The notes under the pieces were generated by a model. That model was given only the letters and a program-made list of their open reading frames with translations. It did no database searches and had not been told where the DNA came from. A stretch of 64,000 nt of DNA from an uncultured Alphaproteobacteria bacterium (lineage in GTDB: Bacteria; Pseudomonadota; Alphaproteobacteria; Rhodospirillales; Rhodospirillaceae), in the NCBI GenBank assembly GCA_900079695.1, contig LT599022.1:3310929-3374928 (forward strand). The letters run 5' to 3'. Shown one piece after another: positions 28,072 to 36,777 of the stretch (within the stretch, counting starts at the first letter, position 1; each line of letters opens with the position of its first letter). A program made the translations under genes and the position numbers.

Positions 28072-29414
28072 GAGAGGTCGGCTCCGAGGCGGGTCATCAG
28101 GCCGGCGAAGCCCGGGAACGAGGTGTCGACGGCGCGCACGTCGTCGATCCGTACCGGCTCGGCGCTCGCCAGCCCCAGCACCAGGAACGCCATCGCGATG
28201 CGGTGGTCGAGGTTGGCCGCGATCGTCGCGCCGCCGCGCGGCGGCGCGCCGGTGCCGGTCACGACGATGTCGTCGCCCTCGGCGCGCACCGTCGCGCCGC
28301 AGGCGGCGAGGCCGTTCACCACCGCGTCGAAGCGGTTGCTCTCCTTGACCCGCAGCTCGGCGAGTCCGCGCATCCGGGTTTCGCCCGCGGCGTACGCGGC
28401 GGCGACCGCGAGCACCGGGTATTCGTCGATCATCGACGGCGCGCGCTGCGGCGGCACCGTCACGCCCGCGAGCGCCGAGGCCTTGACGCGCAGGTCGGCG
28501 ACCGGCTCGCCCGCGACCTCGCGCGGGTTTTCGAGGGCGATCTCCGCGCCCATTTCCCGCAGCGTCTCGAACAGGCCGAAGCGCAGCGGATTGGTGCCGA
28601 CGTTTTCGAGCACGATCTCCGACCCCGGCACGATCAGCGCCGCCACCGCCGGAAACGCGGCGGAGGAGGGGTCGGCGGGCACCGCGAGGCGGCAGGGCCT
28701 GAGCTGCGGCTGGCCGACCAGGGAGATGGTGCGCGCGCCGTCTTCGCCGGTTTCGACGGAAAGCTCCGCGCCGAAGCCCCTGAGCATCCGCTCGGTGTGG
28801 TCGCGGGTCGGCACCGGCTCGATCACGGTGGTGACGCCCGGCACGTTGAGCCCCGCCAGCAGCACCGCCGACTTCACCTGCGCCGAGGCCACCGGCACGG
28901 TGTAGCGGACCGGCGCTGCGGCGCCGTTGCCGCGCATCGCGAGCGGCAGGCGGTCGCCCTCGCGCGCCAGGAACGACGCGCCGAAGAGGGTGAGCGGCGC
29001 GATCACCCGCTTCATCGGGCGGCTACGCAGGCTGGCGTCGCCGGTGAAGCAGGCGGCGATCGGGTGGGTGGCGACCAGGCCCATGACGAGGCGCGCGCCG
29101 GTTCCGGCGTTGCCCATGTCGATCACCTCCGCCGGTTCGGCGAGGCCGCCGACGCCGACGCCGTCGATCGTCCAGACGCCGTCCGCGCTCCGGGCCACGG
29201 TCGCGCCCATCTGCCGCATCGCTTCGGCGGTGCGCAGCACGTCCTCGCCTTCGAGCAGGCCTTCGACGGTGGTGCGGCCGATCGCCAGCGCCCCCATCAT
29301 CAGCGCGCGGTGGGAGATCGACTTGTCGCCGGGAACCCGGGCGGCGCCCGAAAGCGGCCCGGCGCGGCGGGCGGACAGCGGCTGGTGCGCATCGGCGGGG
29401 GCGTCGTGGGTCAT
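28068..29414 (-). CDS. aroA: 3-phosphoshikimate 1-carboxyvinyltransferase (EPSP synthase)
   Basis: Sixth step of the shikimate pathway, 448 residues. It has the phosphate loop [19 protein letters not shown] near residue 28 and the second signature [22 protein letters not shown], with the catalytic acidic residue, lies about residue 330. The ATG at 29414 is chosen; an ATG 24 nt upstream gives eight more residues and cannot be excluded, as neither has a good ribosome site. Frame upstream of that is non-coding in character. It leads the aroA-cmk-rpsA set. Confidence 0.95.
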   Translation of the reverse strand: MTHDAPADAHQPLSARRAGPLSGAARVPGDKSISHRALMMGALAIGRTTVEGLLEGEDVLRTAEAMRQMGATVARSADGVWTIDGVGVGGLAEPAEVIDMGNAGTGARLVMGLVATHPIAACFTGDASLRSRPMKRVIAPLTLFGASFLAREGDRLPLAMRGNGAAAPVRYTVPVASAQVKSAVLLAGLNVPGVTTVIEPVPTRDHTERMLRGFGAELSVETGEDGARTISLVGQPQLRPCRLAVPADPSSAAFPAVAALIVPGSEIVLENVGTNPLRFGLFETLREMGAEIALENPREVAGEPVADLRVKASALAGVTVPPQRAPSMIDEYPVLAVAAAYAAGETRMRGLAELRVKESNRFDAVVNGLAACGATVRAEGDDIVVTGTGAPPRGGATIAANLDHRIAMAFLVLGLASAEPVRIDDVRAVDTSFPGFAGLMTRLGADLS

Positions 29415-29656
29415 CGCGGCATCCGTGATCTGGGGCATTCGCGGCGGTGGTAGCATATTTGCGGACCGGGCGCGACACTCTCGGCGCGAAGCTCTTCCGC
29501 GCGGCGCGGCATCCATGGTAATGGGGATTCGAGGGGCTGCGCTTCGCGCACCGCGAGAAAACGCTTTGACAGGTAATTCGCTTCGTGGCAAATGCGCCTT
29601 CCGGCCGCCGGACTCCCGCGCGGACCGGAGCGAGGCGCCGTGAAGGAGGGTGATTC

Positions 29657-30004
29657 GTGACGAAGCCGGAATGGGGAACCAAGCGAACCTGCTTGAACTG
29701 CGGCACGCGGTTCTACGACATGCAGAAGACGCCGATCGTCTGCCCGAAGTGCGGCAGCGAGAACGCGCCCGACGCGGTGAGCAAGGCGCGACGGGGGATG
29801 AAGAAGGCGCCGGTGCACGCCGTCGCGGAGGCCAAGCCGAAGGCTGCGCCGGTCGCGGGTGACGACGACGCGCTCGACGACGTCGACATCGAGGTCGAAG
29901 ACGACGAGACCGACGAGGCCTTGATCGAGGATGCCGACGACCTCGCCGAGGACGACGACATGGCCGAGGTGATCGACCACCTGGGGCCGGAAGACGACGA
30001 CTGA
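29657..30004 (+). CDS. FYDLN-acid domain protein (TIGR02300 type)
   Basis: 115 residues. The N-terminal zinc ribbon [10 protein letters not shown]...CPKCG (C-x2-C-x13-C-x2-C, about residues 12-33) carries the FYD(L/M) motif that names the family. A Lys/Ala linker follows, then a very acidic tail with runs of Asp and Glu. Start: GTG at 29657 with AAGGAGGG ending 6 nt upstream, one of the best ribosome sites in the window. It is divergent from aroA. I know the family only from alphaproteobacteria; its function is not established to my knowledge. Confidence 0.9.
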   Translation: MTKPEWGTKRTCLNCGTRFYDMQKTPIVCPKCGSENAPDAVSKARRGMKKAPVHAVAEAKPKAAPVAGDDDALDDVDIEVEDDETDEALIEDADDLAEDDDMAEVIDHLGPEDDD

Positions 30005-30138
30005 GGACGGCGGATTTCGGGATTTTTCGGGCTTTTCGCCGACCCCGCATTTTTTGCTTGCGGAGGGAAAAATCCCGGACTAACTTGCCGCCTCCCATGC
30101 ACCGCCGGGGACGCGAGAAACCGGCGGAGCGAAGGTTC

Positions 30139-30214
<76 letters not shown>

Positions 30215-30215
30215 T

Positions 30216-30246
30216 CGAAACCCACCGCCTAAAGCGGTGGGTTTCG
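30216..30246 (+). terminator. terminator of tRNA-Ala
   Basis: CGAAACCCACCGC (30216-30228) and GCGGTGGGTTTCG (30234-30246) form a perfect 13-bp stem with a CTAAA loop, followed by TCGTTTCC. It begins 2 nt after the tRNA CCA end. Confidence 0.85.
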
Positions 30247-30277
30247 TCGTTTCCGGGGGAAGAGTCCGCGCGCGGGG

Positions 30278-31273
30278 TCAGTCGCCGCCGCGGCAGACCA
30301 ACTGCCCGGCGAACTGCGGCAGCAGCCCGTCGATCTCCGGCACGATCTCCTCGATCAGGAGGGTGCGGCAGGCGTGGAGCACCTTGTCGACCAGGGACTC
30401 CGGCTCTTCCTGGCGCGCGATCAGAAAGATCTCCCGCTGGAACTGCGGACGCGGGGTCTCGCCGAGCACCAACTCCGGCAACAGGTCGCGCCCCTGCAGC
30501 AGGCAGATCGGCGTCGAGAGCGCCCAGCCCGCGCCGTCCCGCACCAGTTCCAGCATCACCCGCGTGGTGTCCGCCTCGATCGAAAACGGCATGTGCAGCC
30601 GCAGGCGCGTCAGATGCGCGTCGACCATGCGCCCGGACGCGGACCGCCGCGAGTACCGGATCAGCGGCAGGTCGGCCTCGGCGAGTTGCCGCCAGGTCGG
30701 GCTCCTGAGCGACGACAGCGGCGCCGCCTTGGGGAGAATCAGCAGACTCGGCTCCCGCAGGAGAAAATGGCGGCGCAGGCCATCCACGTTGGCCATCGGG
30801 TCGCTGCTGACGATGATGTCGACGTCGCGGTGGATCAGGTCGCCGCCGATGCTCGGCGCGATTCCCGACATGATCGAGATCTGCCCGGCGTAGTCGTGAA
30901 GGTGCCGGACCAGCCCCGGAGCCAGCTTTTCCGATAGCGAATCGACGATCCCGATGCGGATGACCCGTTTGATCGCGCGGCTTTCCCGGATCATGTCGAT
31001 GACGTTCTCGATTTCCGCACAGTGATGGCGCAGCCGGTCGCGCAGCAGGGTCGCCTCCGGCCTCGGCGCGATCGGCCGGACGTCGCGGTCGAACAGGGGC
31101 AGGCCGATCCGCTCCTCCAGCTTCTGAACGTTCTGGGACACCGCCGACTGGGAAATCCCCAGCATCTTCGCCGCCTGCGTGAAGCTGCCGCATTCGCAGG
31201 CGGCGAGAAACGATTCGATGATGCTGCCGAACACCTGCGAAGGCGGAAGACCGCCACGGGATCTGTGCGGCAT
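30278..31273 (-). CDS. LysR-family transcription regulator
   Basis: LysR-type regulator, 331 residues. The N-terminal helix-turn-helix spans about residues 12-75 (FLAACECGSFTQAAKMLGISQSAVSQNVQKLEERIGLPLFDRD), then the linker helix and a periplasmic-binding-like effector domain starting at IRIGIVDSLSEKLAP. It is divergent from the YfcC-like carrier and aspartase with a 188-bp spacer, the classical arrangement for activation of the neighbour. AAAGGA lies 10 nt before the ATG. Confidence 0.92.
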   Translation of the reverse strand: MPHRSRGGLPPSQVFGSIIESFLAACECGSFTQAAKMLGISQSAVSQNVQKLEERIGLPLFDRDVRPIAPRPEATLLRDRLRHHCAEIENVIDMIRESRAIKRVIRIGIVDSLSEKLAPGLVRHLHDYAGQISIMSGIAPSIGGDLIHRDVDIIVSSDPMANVDGLRRHFLLREPSLLILPKAAPLSSLRSPTWRQLAEADLPLIRYSRRSASGRMVDAHLTRLRLHMPFSIEADTTRVMLELVRDGAGWALSTPICLLQGRDLLPELVLGETPRPQFQREIFLIARQEEPESLVDKVLHACRTLLIEEIVPEIDGLLPQFAGQLVCRGGD

Positions 31274-31461
31274 GGGGCGTTGGTCCTTTCCGGCGTGCGC
31301 GGCGGGGTGTCCCGACTCCGGCTCTCCCCCATCCGGCGGGGGCGGGAGATGGCGAACATTAGTTTTGCTTATTCAGCATGACTCCCGAATGCAAGGGCCG
31401 CAAGGTGATTCCATGAAGAAACTCAAATCATATCACGTGGAACGGAACAGGGAGTTATGTC
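31274..31461. promoter_or_regulatory. divergent LysR control region
   Basis: 188 bp, AT-richer than the surroundings. TTGCTTATTC (31365-31374) and GAATGCAA (31387-31394) form an imperfect inverted repeat, a candidate LysR recognition site. ATCACGTGGA near 31432 has the T-N11-A spacing but is weak. GGGAG precedes the ATG at 31462 by 8 nt. Confidence 0.35.
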
Positions 31462-32919
31462 ATGGAAAGCGAAAGCGAACATTTGACGGAATTGCCCGGT
31501 AAAGGTGTGAGCAACGCATCTGAATCCCGCACGGAGTCCGAGAATAGAAAATTGGACCAGCATCCGTTCTACATGCTGGTCATGATTCTCCTCATCGTAT
31601 GCATTGCCGCGAATTTCATCCCCAGCGGCGTGTTCGAGCGCACGGTGGTGAACGGGCGGACCCTGGTCGACCCCAACTCCTTCCATTACGTCGACAAGCG
31701 CTACGTCGGCGTTTCCGACTTCTTCCTCTCCTTCTTCGCCGGGTTCAAGGCGGCCAGCGGTCTGATGGCGATGGTGCTGTTCGTCGCCGGGGCGTTCGGC
31801 GTGATCAAGCACATCGGCCTTCTCGAAGCGTCGATCAAACTCCTCGCGAGCAAGCTCCGGAACGTCCACTTCCTGCCGATGACCTTCATCATCATGCTGG
31901 CGTTCGGCACGCTCGCCTCGCTCACCGGCATGTACGAGCTGATGATCGTGCTGGTTCCGCTGGTGGTGCCGCTCTACCTGCGCTTCGGCTACGACGTCAT
32001 CGTCGGCACCGCGGTGGTGCTGGTGGCGGCGTGCTCCGGCCTCGGCGCGGGGATGACCAACCCGTTCTTCACCGCGATTTCGCAGAACATTGCCGAGCTT
32101 CCCCTGTATTCGGGCATCCTCTTCCGCCTCGCCACCTTCCTGACCCTGCTGGTGATCGGGTTGATCTTCATCTACGCCTACGCGCGGCGCGTGAAGGCCG
32201 ACCCGACGCGCTCGGTGGTCTACGGCATGGAGGTGCGCTTCGAGGAGATCTCCGACCTCGAATTCCGCATGACCCCGGCGCTCGTCCGCGCCGCCGTGGT
32301 GTTCCTGGCGATGTTCGCGTTCCTGCTCTACGGCACCATCTTCCGCCAGTTCTCGTTCGCGGAGATGTCGGCGACGTTCATCGCGATGGCGGTTCTCGTC
32401 GGCCTCGCCTACGGCGCCACGCCGAACCGGATCTGCCACATGTTCTCCCAGGGGATGTCGGAACTGCTGGTCGCGGCCCTGGTGATCTTCTTCGCGCAGG
32501 CGATTCTCCGCGTCATGGACGACGCGAAGGTGATCGACACGGTCATCCACTTCCTCGCCGGGATGGTCGAGGGCGTGGGGGTGCACGCCAGCGCGATGCT
32601 GATCTTCTGCGTGCAGACGGTGATCAACTTCCTGATTCCCTCGGGAAGCGGCCAGGCCACCATCACCATGCCGATCATCGTGCCGCTCGCCGATCTCATG
32701 GGCGTCCACCGTCAGGTGGCGATTCTCGCCTCGCAGCTCGGCGACGGCATGTCGAACTTCATCTTCCCGACCAACGGCGCGCTGATCGCGGTGCTGTCCG
32801 TCGCCGGGCTGCCCTACCTCAAATGGCTCAGGTTCTTCGCGCCGCTGTTCGCGCTGCTGTTCGTCGCCGCGATGGCGCTCGTCGCGACCGCGGTGTCGAT
32901 CGGCTACGGCCCGTTCTGA
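31462..32919 (+). CDS. YfcC/DcuC-type carboxylate or amino-acid carrier
   Basis: Polytopic membrane protein, 485 residues with about 12 transmembrane helices after a 33-residue polar N terminus. It resembles the C4-dicarboxylate anaerobic carrier / YfcC family (PF03606 type): an N-terminal FIPSGVFER(T) motif after helix 1, GFKAASGLMAMVLFVAGAFGV, and the C-terminal NFLIPSGSGQATITMPIIVPLADLMG, the family's most conserved part. It is co-transcribed with aspA (38-nt gap), so aspartate, or aspartate/succinate exchange, is the likely cargo. Exact specificity cannot be read. Confidence 0.82.
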   Translation: MESESEHLTELPGKGVSNASESRTESENRKLDQHPFYMLVMILLIVCIAANFIPSGVFERTVVNGRTLVDPNSFHYVDKRYVGVSDFFLSFFAGFKAASGLMAMVLFVAGAFGVIKHIGLLEASIKLLASKLRNVHFLPMTFIIMLAFGTLASLTGMYELMIVLVPLVVPLYLRFGYDVIVGTAVVLVAACSGLGAGMTNPFFTAISQNIAELPLYSGILFRLATFLTLLVIGLIFIYAYARRVKADPTRSVVYGMEVRFEEISDLEFRMTPALVRAAVVFLAMFAFLLYGTIFRQFSFAEMSATFIAMAVLVGLAYGATPNRICHMFSQGMSELLVAALVIFFAQAILRVMDDAKVIDTVIHFLAGMVEGVGVHASAMLIFCVQTVINFLIPSGSGQATITMPIIVPLADLMGVHRQVAILASQLGDGMSNFIFPTNGALIAVLSVAGLPYLKWLRFFAPLFALLFVAAMALVATAVSIGYGPF

Positions 32920-32957
32920 GCTCCTTCCCTCCGGATCCTGACGAAAAGGCGAATCCC

Positions 32958-34394
32958 ATGCGTACAGAGAGCGACGCGCTCGGTTCTCGGCAACTCGAAG
33001 ACGACGTCTACTACGGCATTCAGACGCAGCGGGCGCTGGAGAACTTCGCGATCTCGAACACCACCGTGGCCGACATTCCCGGCTACGTCGCCAGCATCGT
33101 GACGCTCAAGAAGGCGGCGGCGCTCGCCAACTGCCGCATCGGCGCGCTCGACGCGGATGTCTGCCGCGCCATCTGCCGCGCCGCCGAAGCGGTTCTGGCG
33201 GCGCCCGATCCGGCGGAGTTCCCGGTCGACATCTACCAGGGCGGCGGCGGCACGCCGACCAACATGAACGTCAACGAGGTGCTCGCCAACCGCGCCAACG
33301 AACTCCTGACCGGCGCCAAGGGCTACGACGCCGTCCACCCCAATACCCACGTCAACATGGGGCAGTCGACCAACGACGTGATCCCGTCGGCGATGAAACT
33401 GACGATGCACGGGTTGCTCGGGCATCTGCAAACGGCGGTGGCCGGTTTCGCCGCGGAGCTGCGGCGCAAGGAGGAGGCGTTCGCCGACGTGGTGAAGGTG
33501 GGGCGCACCTGTCTTCAGGACGCCCTGCCGATCACCCTCGGGCAGCAGCTCAGCGGCTATCGCGGCGCGTTCGAGCGGGCCGCGGCGGCGATCGGCGAAC
33601 TCCGTCCGCACTGTCTCGAACTGCCGATGGGCGCGACCGCGATCGGCACCGGCTTCGGCACCTTCCCCGGCTACGGGGATGCGCTGGTGGCGGCGCTGCG
33701 GGAGGAAACCGGACTGCCCGTCGGTCTCGAATCCAACCTGTTCGACGGGTTGCAGAACGCGGACTTCTGGATCTCGGTGTCGGCGGTGCTGAAGATCACC
33801 GCGACGCATCTGAACAAGCTCGCGTCTGATCTCCGGATCGTGTCGTCCGGGCCGCGGGCGGGGCTGTCGGAGCTGCGGCTGCCGGCGGTCCAGCCGGGGT
33901 CGTCGATCATGCCGGGCAAGGTCAACCCGGTGATGCCGGAAATGGCGATGCAGGTCTACTTCCGGGTGCTCGGCAACGACGTGAGCGTTTCGCGGGCGTG
34001 CGAGGGCGAACTCGACCTCAACGTCTGGGAATCCCTGATCCTGCATTGCCTCGCCGAGTCGACGACGCTGCTCACCGCCTGCCTGCCGCTGATGGCGGAG
34101 AAGTGCATCCGCGATCTTGCCGTCAATCGCGAGGTCTGCCGCGCCAACGCGGAACGGTCGCTCGCCCTGTCGACCGCGATCGCCACCGAGATCGACTATC
34201 CGACGGCCTCGAAACTGGCGAAGCAGGCCGAGCGCGAGGGCAAGAGCGTCAAGGACGTGGCGGTCGAGACCGGGCTGCTGTCGGCCGAGCGCGCCGAGGC
34301 GCTTCTGGACCCGCTCACCCTCACCTCCCCCGGGCGGTTCAACGCCCTGTTCGTCGGCAAGGCGCGCCGCGAGGCTCCCGCCGAACACCGGTGA
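32958..34394 (+). CDS. aspA: aspartate ammonia-lyase
   Basis: Aspartase, 478 residues, exactly the E. coli AspA length. It converts aspartate to fumarate and ammonia. The fumarase/aspartase signature GSSIMPGKVNPV (flexible catalytic Ser loop) is at about residue 315, and GGGGTPTNMNVNEVLANRA and VNMGQSTNDVIPSA are typical of aspartase rather than fumarase. The ATG at 32958 is used; upstream open frame is a shadow of the carrier gene. With the carrier and LysR protein it forms an aspartate-use module. Confidence 0.93.
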   Translation: MRTESDALGSRQLEDDVYYGIQTQRALENFAISNTTVADIPGYVASIVTLKKAAALANCRIGALDADVCRAICRAAEAVLAAPDPAEFPVDIYQGGGGTPTNMNVNEVLANRANELLTGAKGYDAVHPNTHVNMGQSTNDVIPSAMKLTMHGLLGHLQTAVAGFAAELRRKEEAFADVVKVGRTCLQDALPITLGQQLSGYRGAFERAAAAIGELRPHCLELPMGATAIGTGFGTFPGYGDALVAALREETGLPVGLESNLFDGLQNADFWISVSAVLKITATHLNKLASDLRIVSSGPRAGLSELRLPAVQPGSSIMPGKVNPVMPEMAMQVYFRVLGNDVSVSRACEGELDLNVWESLILHCLAESTTLLTACLPLMAEKCIRDLAVNREVCRANAERSLALSTAIATEIDYPTASKLAKQAEREGKSVKDVAVETGLLSAERAEALLDPLTLTSPGRFNALFVGKARREAPAEHR

Positions 34395-34461
34395 CGCCCC
34401 CCGGCGCGGCGGGAGCGGATCTCCCCCTCGCGCCCGCCTGCGGGAGCCCGGCATGCGCCGC

Positions 34462-34490
34462 GCCCCGGGAGACCCTCGGTCTCCCGGGGC
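34462..34490 (+). terminator. terminator after aspA
   Basis: GCCCCGGGAGACC (34462-34474) and GGTCTCCCGGGGC (34478-34490) form a perfect 13-bp stem with a CTC loop, about 70 nt after aspA. Followed by TTCGCG, so no true U-tract. Confidence 0.7.
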
Positions 34491-34511
34491 TTCGCGCATG
34501 TGAAATGAAAA

Positions 34512-34528
34512 GTTGTTAAATTAACAAC
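34512..34528. promoter_or_regulatory. palindromic operator, candidate DeoR-repressor site
   Basis: GTTGTTAA-A-TTAACAAC is a perfect 8+1+8 palindrome in AT-rich DNA. GTTGTTA(A/G)ATTA is shared with the sequence at 42546-42557 before the DeoR gene, which supports one regulator binding both ends of the 34.8-43.4 kb cluster. It lies 320 bp before the first gene, so it may belong to a distal promoter. Confidence 0.45.
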
Positions 34529-34774
34529 ATTATTCGTTCGGCCGGAGTCGCTCGCGCATGCGCGGCGGCGAGGTCTCCGGCCAGGGCGCTTCGCACCGGT
34601 TCGCGACCGGCGGTCGAAGACGCTCCGGCCCCCGGCGTTCCGGGCGATTTTCGGGTATCTCCTCCTGAAATTTCAACGGACAGCCGCAGGCGTAGCGCCG
34701 GGCCGCCGTGCGGCGGCCCCGGTGAGGGCGGTGTCCCCGCAGGAAGTGTCCGATCAACATTTTTTGGAAAGAAT

Positions 34775-34795
34775 TTGACATATAATGTTCATTAT
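34775..34795 (+). promoter_or_regulatory. promoter/operator block of the sulfo-EMP-like operon
   Basis: TTGACA (34775-34780) is followed at once by TATAATG, which starts the perfect palindrome ATAATG-TT-CATTAT (34782-34795). The two hexamers cannot serve the same promoter. Either TATAAT is a -10 with a poor -35 near 34758-34763, or TTGACA is a -35 with a poor -10 near 34798. The palindrome would then be an operator over the start region, 54 bp before the kinase gene. Confidence 0.45.
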
Positions 34796-34848
34796 CACAC
34801 CATTTGCGTAACAACCCTGGATGGGGCAGCGAATCTGAGGAGCGACGG

Positions 34849-35799
34849 ATGACCGGGTTGCCGCGGGTGGTCTGTATGGGCGTCGTGACCGTCGACGCCA
34901 TCGCGTTGGTTGAACGATATGCGGCGGCCGACGAGCGCGTCGTCGCCGAGGACGTGATCATCGCAGGCGGTGGACCGGCCGCCACGGCGGCGGTGGTTTT
35001 GGCGCGCCAGGGGGTTCCGGTGGCGTTCGTCGGCCGGGTCGGCGCGGATGCATCGGGCGAGCAGGCGATCCGCCTGTTGCAGGACGAGGGCGTCGACGTT
35101 TCGGCGGTGCTGCGCGACGCCGCGGTCCGCACCCAGGCGTCCTGCGTCGTCGTCTCGCGGGAGACCGCGTCCCGCGCGATTTCCACACTTGAGGTGCCGC
35201 CGCTGCCGCCGGTCGAACGGCTGCATCCGCGCGCGGCGGAGCTGATCGCCCGCGCCGAGTGGCTGCACACCGATCATCTCGGCTTCGCCCCCGCCGCCGC
35301 GTTCCTGCGCGGGTTGCCGCCGGAGGCGCGTCCGCGCCTGTCCGTCGACGCGGGCAATCCGGTGGCGGACCTCGATCCCTCGATCCTCGACCTCTACGTG
35401 CCGACCGCCCAGTCGCTGGCGCGGACCTTCTCCCGGCCCTGCACTCCGGACGGCGTCGCCGCGGCGGCGCGGCAGGCGCTCGCGCTCGGCGCGCGCGCGG
35501 TCGTCGCGACCGACGGCGGCAACGGCTCGGCCGCCTGGTGGAGCGACCGCTTCCGCCCGGGCGAGGCCGCGGGAGAGGTCGCGGGTCCGGCGTTCCGCGA
35601 GGTTCTCTTCAAGTCCTCGCTCGGCGCCGGCGACGTCTTCCACGGCGCGCTGCTGTCCGCGGTCGTGCGCGGCTGCGGCTGGGCCGACGCGCTCAAGCAG
35701 GCGAACGCCACGGCGGCGCTGTCGTGCCGCGGGCTCGACGGCCGCAGCGCGGTGCCGGATCTCGACGAACTGCGGCGCCGCCTCGGGGCCGACGTCTGA
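34849..35799 (+). CDS. yihV: PfkB-family kinase, YihV (sulfofructose kinase)-like
   Basis: Ribokinase-fold sugar kinase, 316 residues. It resembles E. coli YihV, which phosphorylates 6-deoxy-6-sulfofructose at C1. The shared GGGPAATAAV motif is at about residues 40-49, followed by VGRVGADASGEQA. The catalytic GAGDVFHGAL loop, then a GGRxxxPDxD-like end (GLDGRSAVPDLDEL), are also shared. Two stretches that I recall as forming the sulfonate pocket of YihV (near its Asn109 and Arg138) do not look conserved, so the true C6 substituent is open. Start: ATG 34849 with GAGGAG 5-6 nt upstream; the longer TTG start is unlikely. First gene of a seven-gene rightward operon. Confidence 0.78.
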   Translation: MTGLPRVVCMGVVTVDAIALVERYAAADERVVAEDVIIAGGGPAATAAVVLARQGVPVAFVGRVGADASGEQAIRLLQDEGVDVSAVLRDAAVRTQASCVVVSRETASRAISTLEVPPLPPVERLHPRAAELIARAEWLHTDHLGFAPAAAFLRGLPPEARPRLSVDAGNPVADLDPSILDLYVPTAQSLARTFSRPCTPDGVAAAARQALALGARAVVATDGGNGSAAWWSDRFRPGEAAGEVAGPAFREVLFKSSLGAGDVFHGALLSAVVRGCGWADALKQANATAALSCRGLDGRSAVPDLDELRRRLGADV

Positions 35800-35832
35800 A
35801 CCCGAAAGCGGATTTCTTTCAAGGAGCAAGTG

Positions 35833-36720
35833 GTGAGCAAATCTACGCACGCGTGTACCCTGGCCGATATCGCCCGGCCGTCCGGCGGCTTCGCGATGGT
35901 CGCCGTCGATCAGCGAGAGGCCCTGCGCCTGATGTTCGCGGCGGCGGGGGCGAAGACGCCCGTCGCCGACGCGGTTCTGACCGAGTTCAAGGTCGCCGCC
36001 GCCGAGGTCCTGTCGCCCTATGCCTCGGCGCTCCTCGCCGACCGGCAGTTCTGCCTCGACGCGATCCTGGAGCGCGGCGCGCTCGCCGCCGGGTGCGGGC
36101 TGATCGCCGCCGCCGACGACTTCCTTCCCGGCAACGGCATTCCGGTGGACGCCGTCGGCATCGATCGCGCCGTCGATCCCGCGGCGATGCGCGCCGCCGG
36201 GGCGAAGGCGATGAAGCTGCTGGTCCTCTGGCGCGCCGACGAATCTCCCGACGAGCGCCGGGCGATGGTCGCCGAATTCGTCGCGCGCTGCCGCTCCGCC
36301 GGGCTCGTCAGCATCATCGAACCGGTGGTCCGGCCGCCGCGCCGCGGCTGGTCGTTCGACCGCGAGGCCGCGATCCTCGCCGCCGCGCGCGAACTCGGCG
36401 ACTCCGGCGCCGACCTCTACAAGGCCGAGATGCCGCTCGGCGGGCAGGGCCCGGCGCGCGAACTCGCCGCGGCGGCGCAACGCCTCGGCGAGGCGATCGC
36501 GATGCCGTGGGTGATCCTGTCCTCGGGGGTTCCCGCCGAGCTGTTCTGCCGCGCCGTCCGTATCGCGACGGCGGCGGGGGCGTCGGGCTTCCTCGCCGGG
36601 CGTGCGGTGTGGGCCGCGGTGGTCGGCGCCGAGGATCCCCGCGCGATGCTGCGGGACATCTCGGTGCCGCGCCTGCAACGGCTGGGCGAAATCGTGGACG
36701 AGGCGATGGCGAAACGCTGA
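35833..36720 (+). CDS. yihT: class I aldolase, YihT (sulfofructose 1-phosphate aldolase)-like
   Basis: About 295 residues against 292 in E. coli YihT, and the closest YihT match in the cluster. Long stretches look identical from memory: GGFAM(L/V)AVDQREA near the start, IPGNGIPVD-type loop, [15 protein letters not shown], and [10 protein letters not shown] with Schiff-base Lys197. [10 protein letters not shown] and [10 protein letters not shown] follow; the Ser and Arg in these last two are among the sulfonate contacts I recall for YihT. It would cleave 6-deoxy-6-sulfofructose 1-phosphate to DHAP and 3-sulfolactaldehyde. The GTG at 35833 is preferred over the adjacent GTG at 35830 because AAGGAG then sits 6 nt upstream. 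Confidence 0.85.
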   Translation: MSKSTHACTLADIARPSGGFAMVAVDQREALRLMFAAAGAKTPVADAVLTEFKVAAAEVLSPYASALLADRQFCLDAILERGALAAGCGLIAAADDFLPGNGIPVDAVGIDRAVDPAAMRAAGAKAMKLLVLWRADESPDERRAMVAEFVARCRSAGLVSIIEPVVRPPRRGWSFDREAAILAAARELGDSGADLYKAEMPLGGQGPARELAAAAQRLGEAIAMPWVILSSGVPAELFCRAVRIATAAGASGFLAGRAVWAAVVGAEDPRAMLRDISVPRLQRLGEIVDEAMAKR

Positions 36721-36777
36721 CCGCGCCGGGATTCCGACGCCACAAAAAAACAGAAAAATCTGTCATGGGAGGAGAGT

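Larger units (their letters stand above)
34395..34848. other. intergenic region between aspA and the sulfo-EMP-like operon
   Basis: 454 bp without a convincing gene. It contains a perfect terminator (34462-34490), a 17-bp palindrome (34512-34528) and an AT-rich promoter/operator block (34761-34806), all listed separately. The middle part (34540-34740) is GC-rich and shows nothing I can assign. Confidence 0.6.

Noticed and set aside
25552-28905. 1117-codon open frame opposite rpsA, cmk and aroA
   Set aside because: It spans three strongly recognised genes, contains no domain I can identify, and arises from the strong third-position GC bias.
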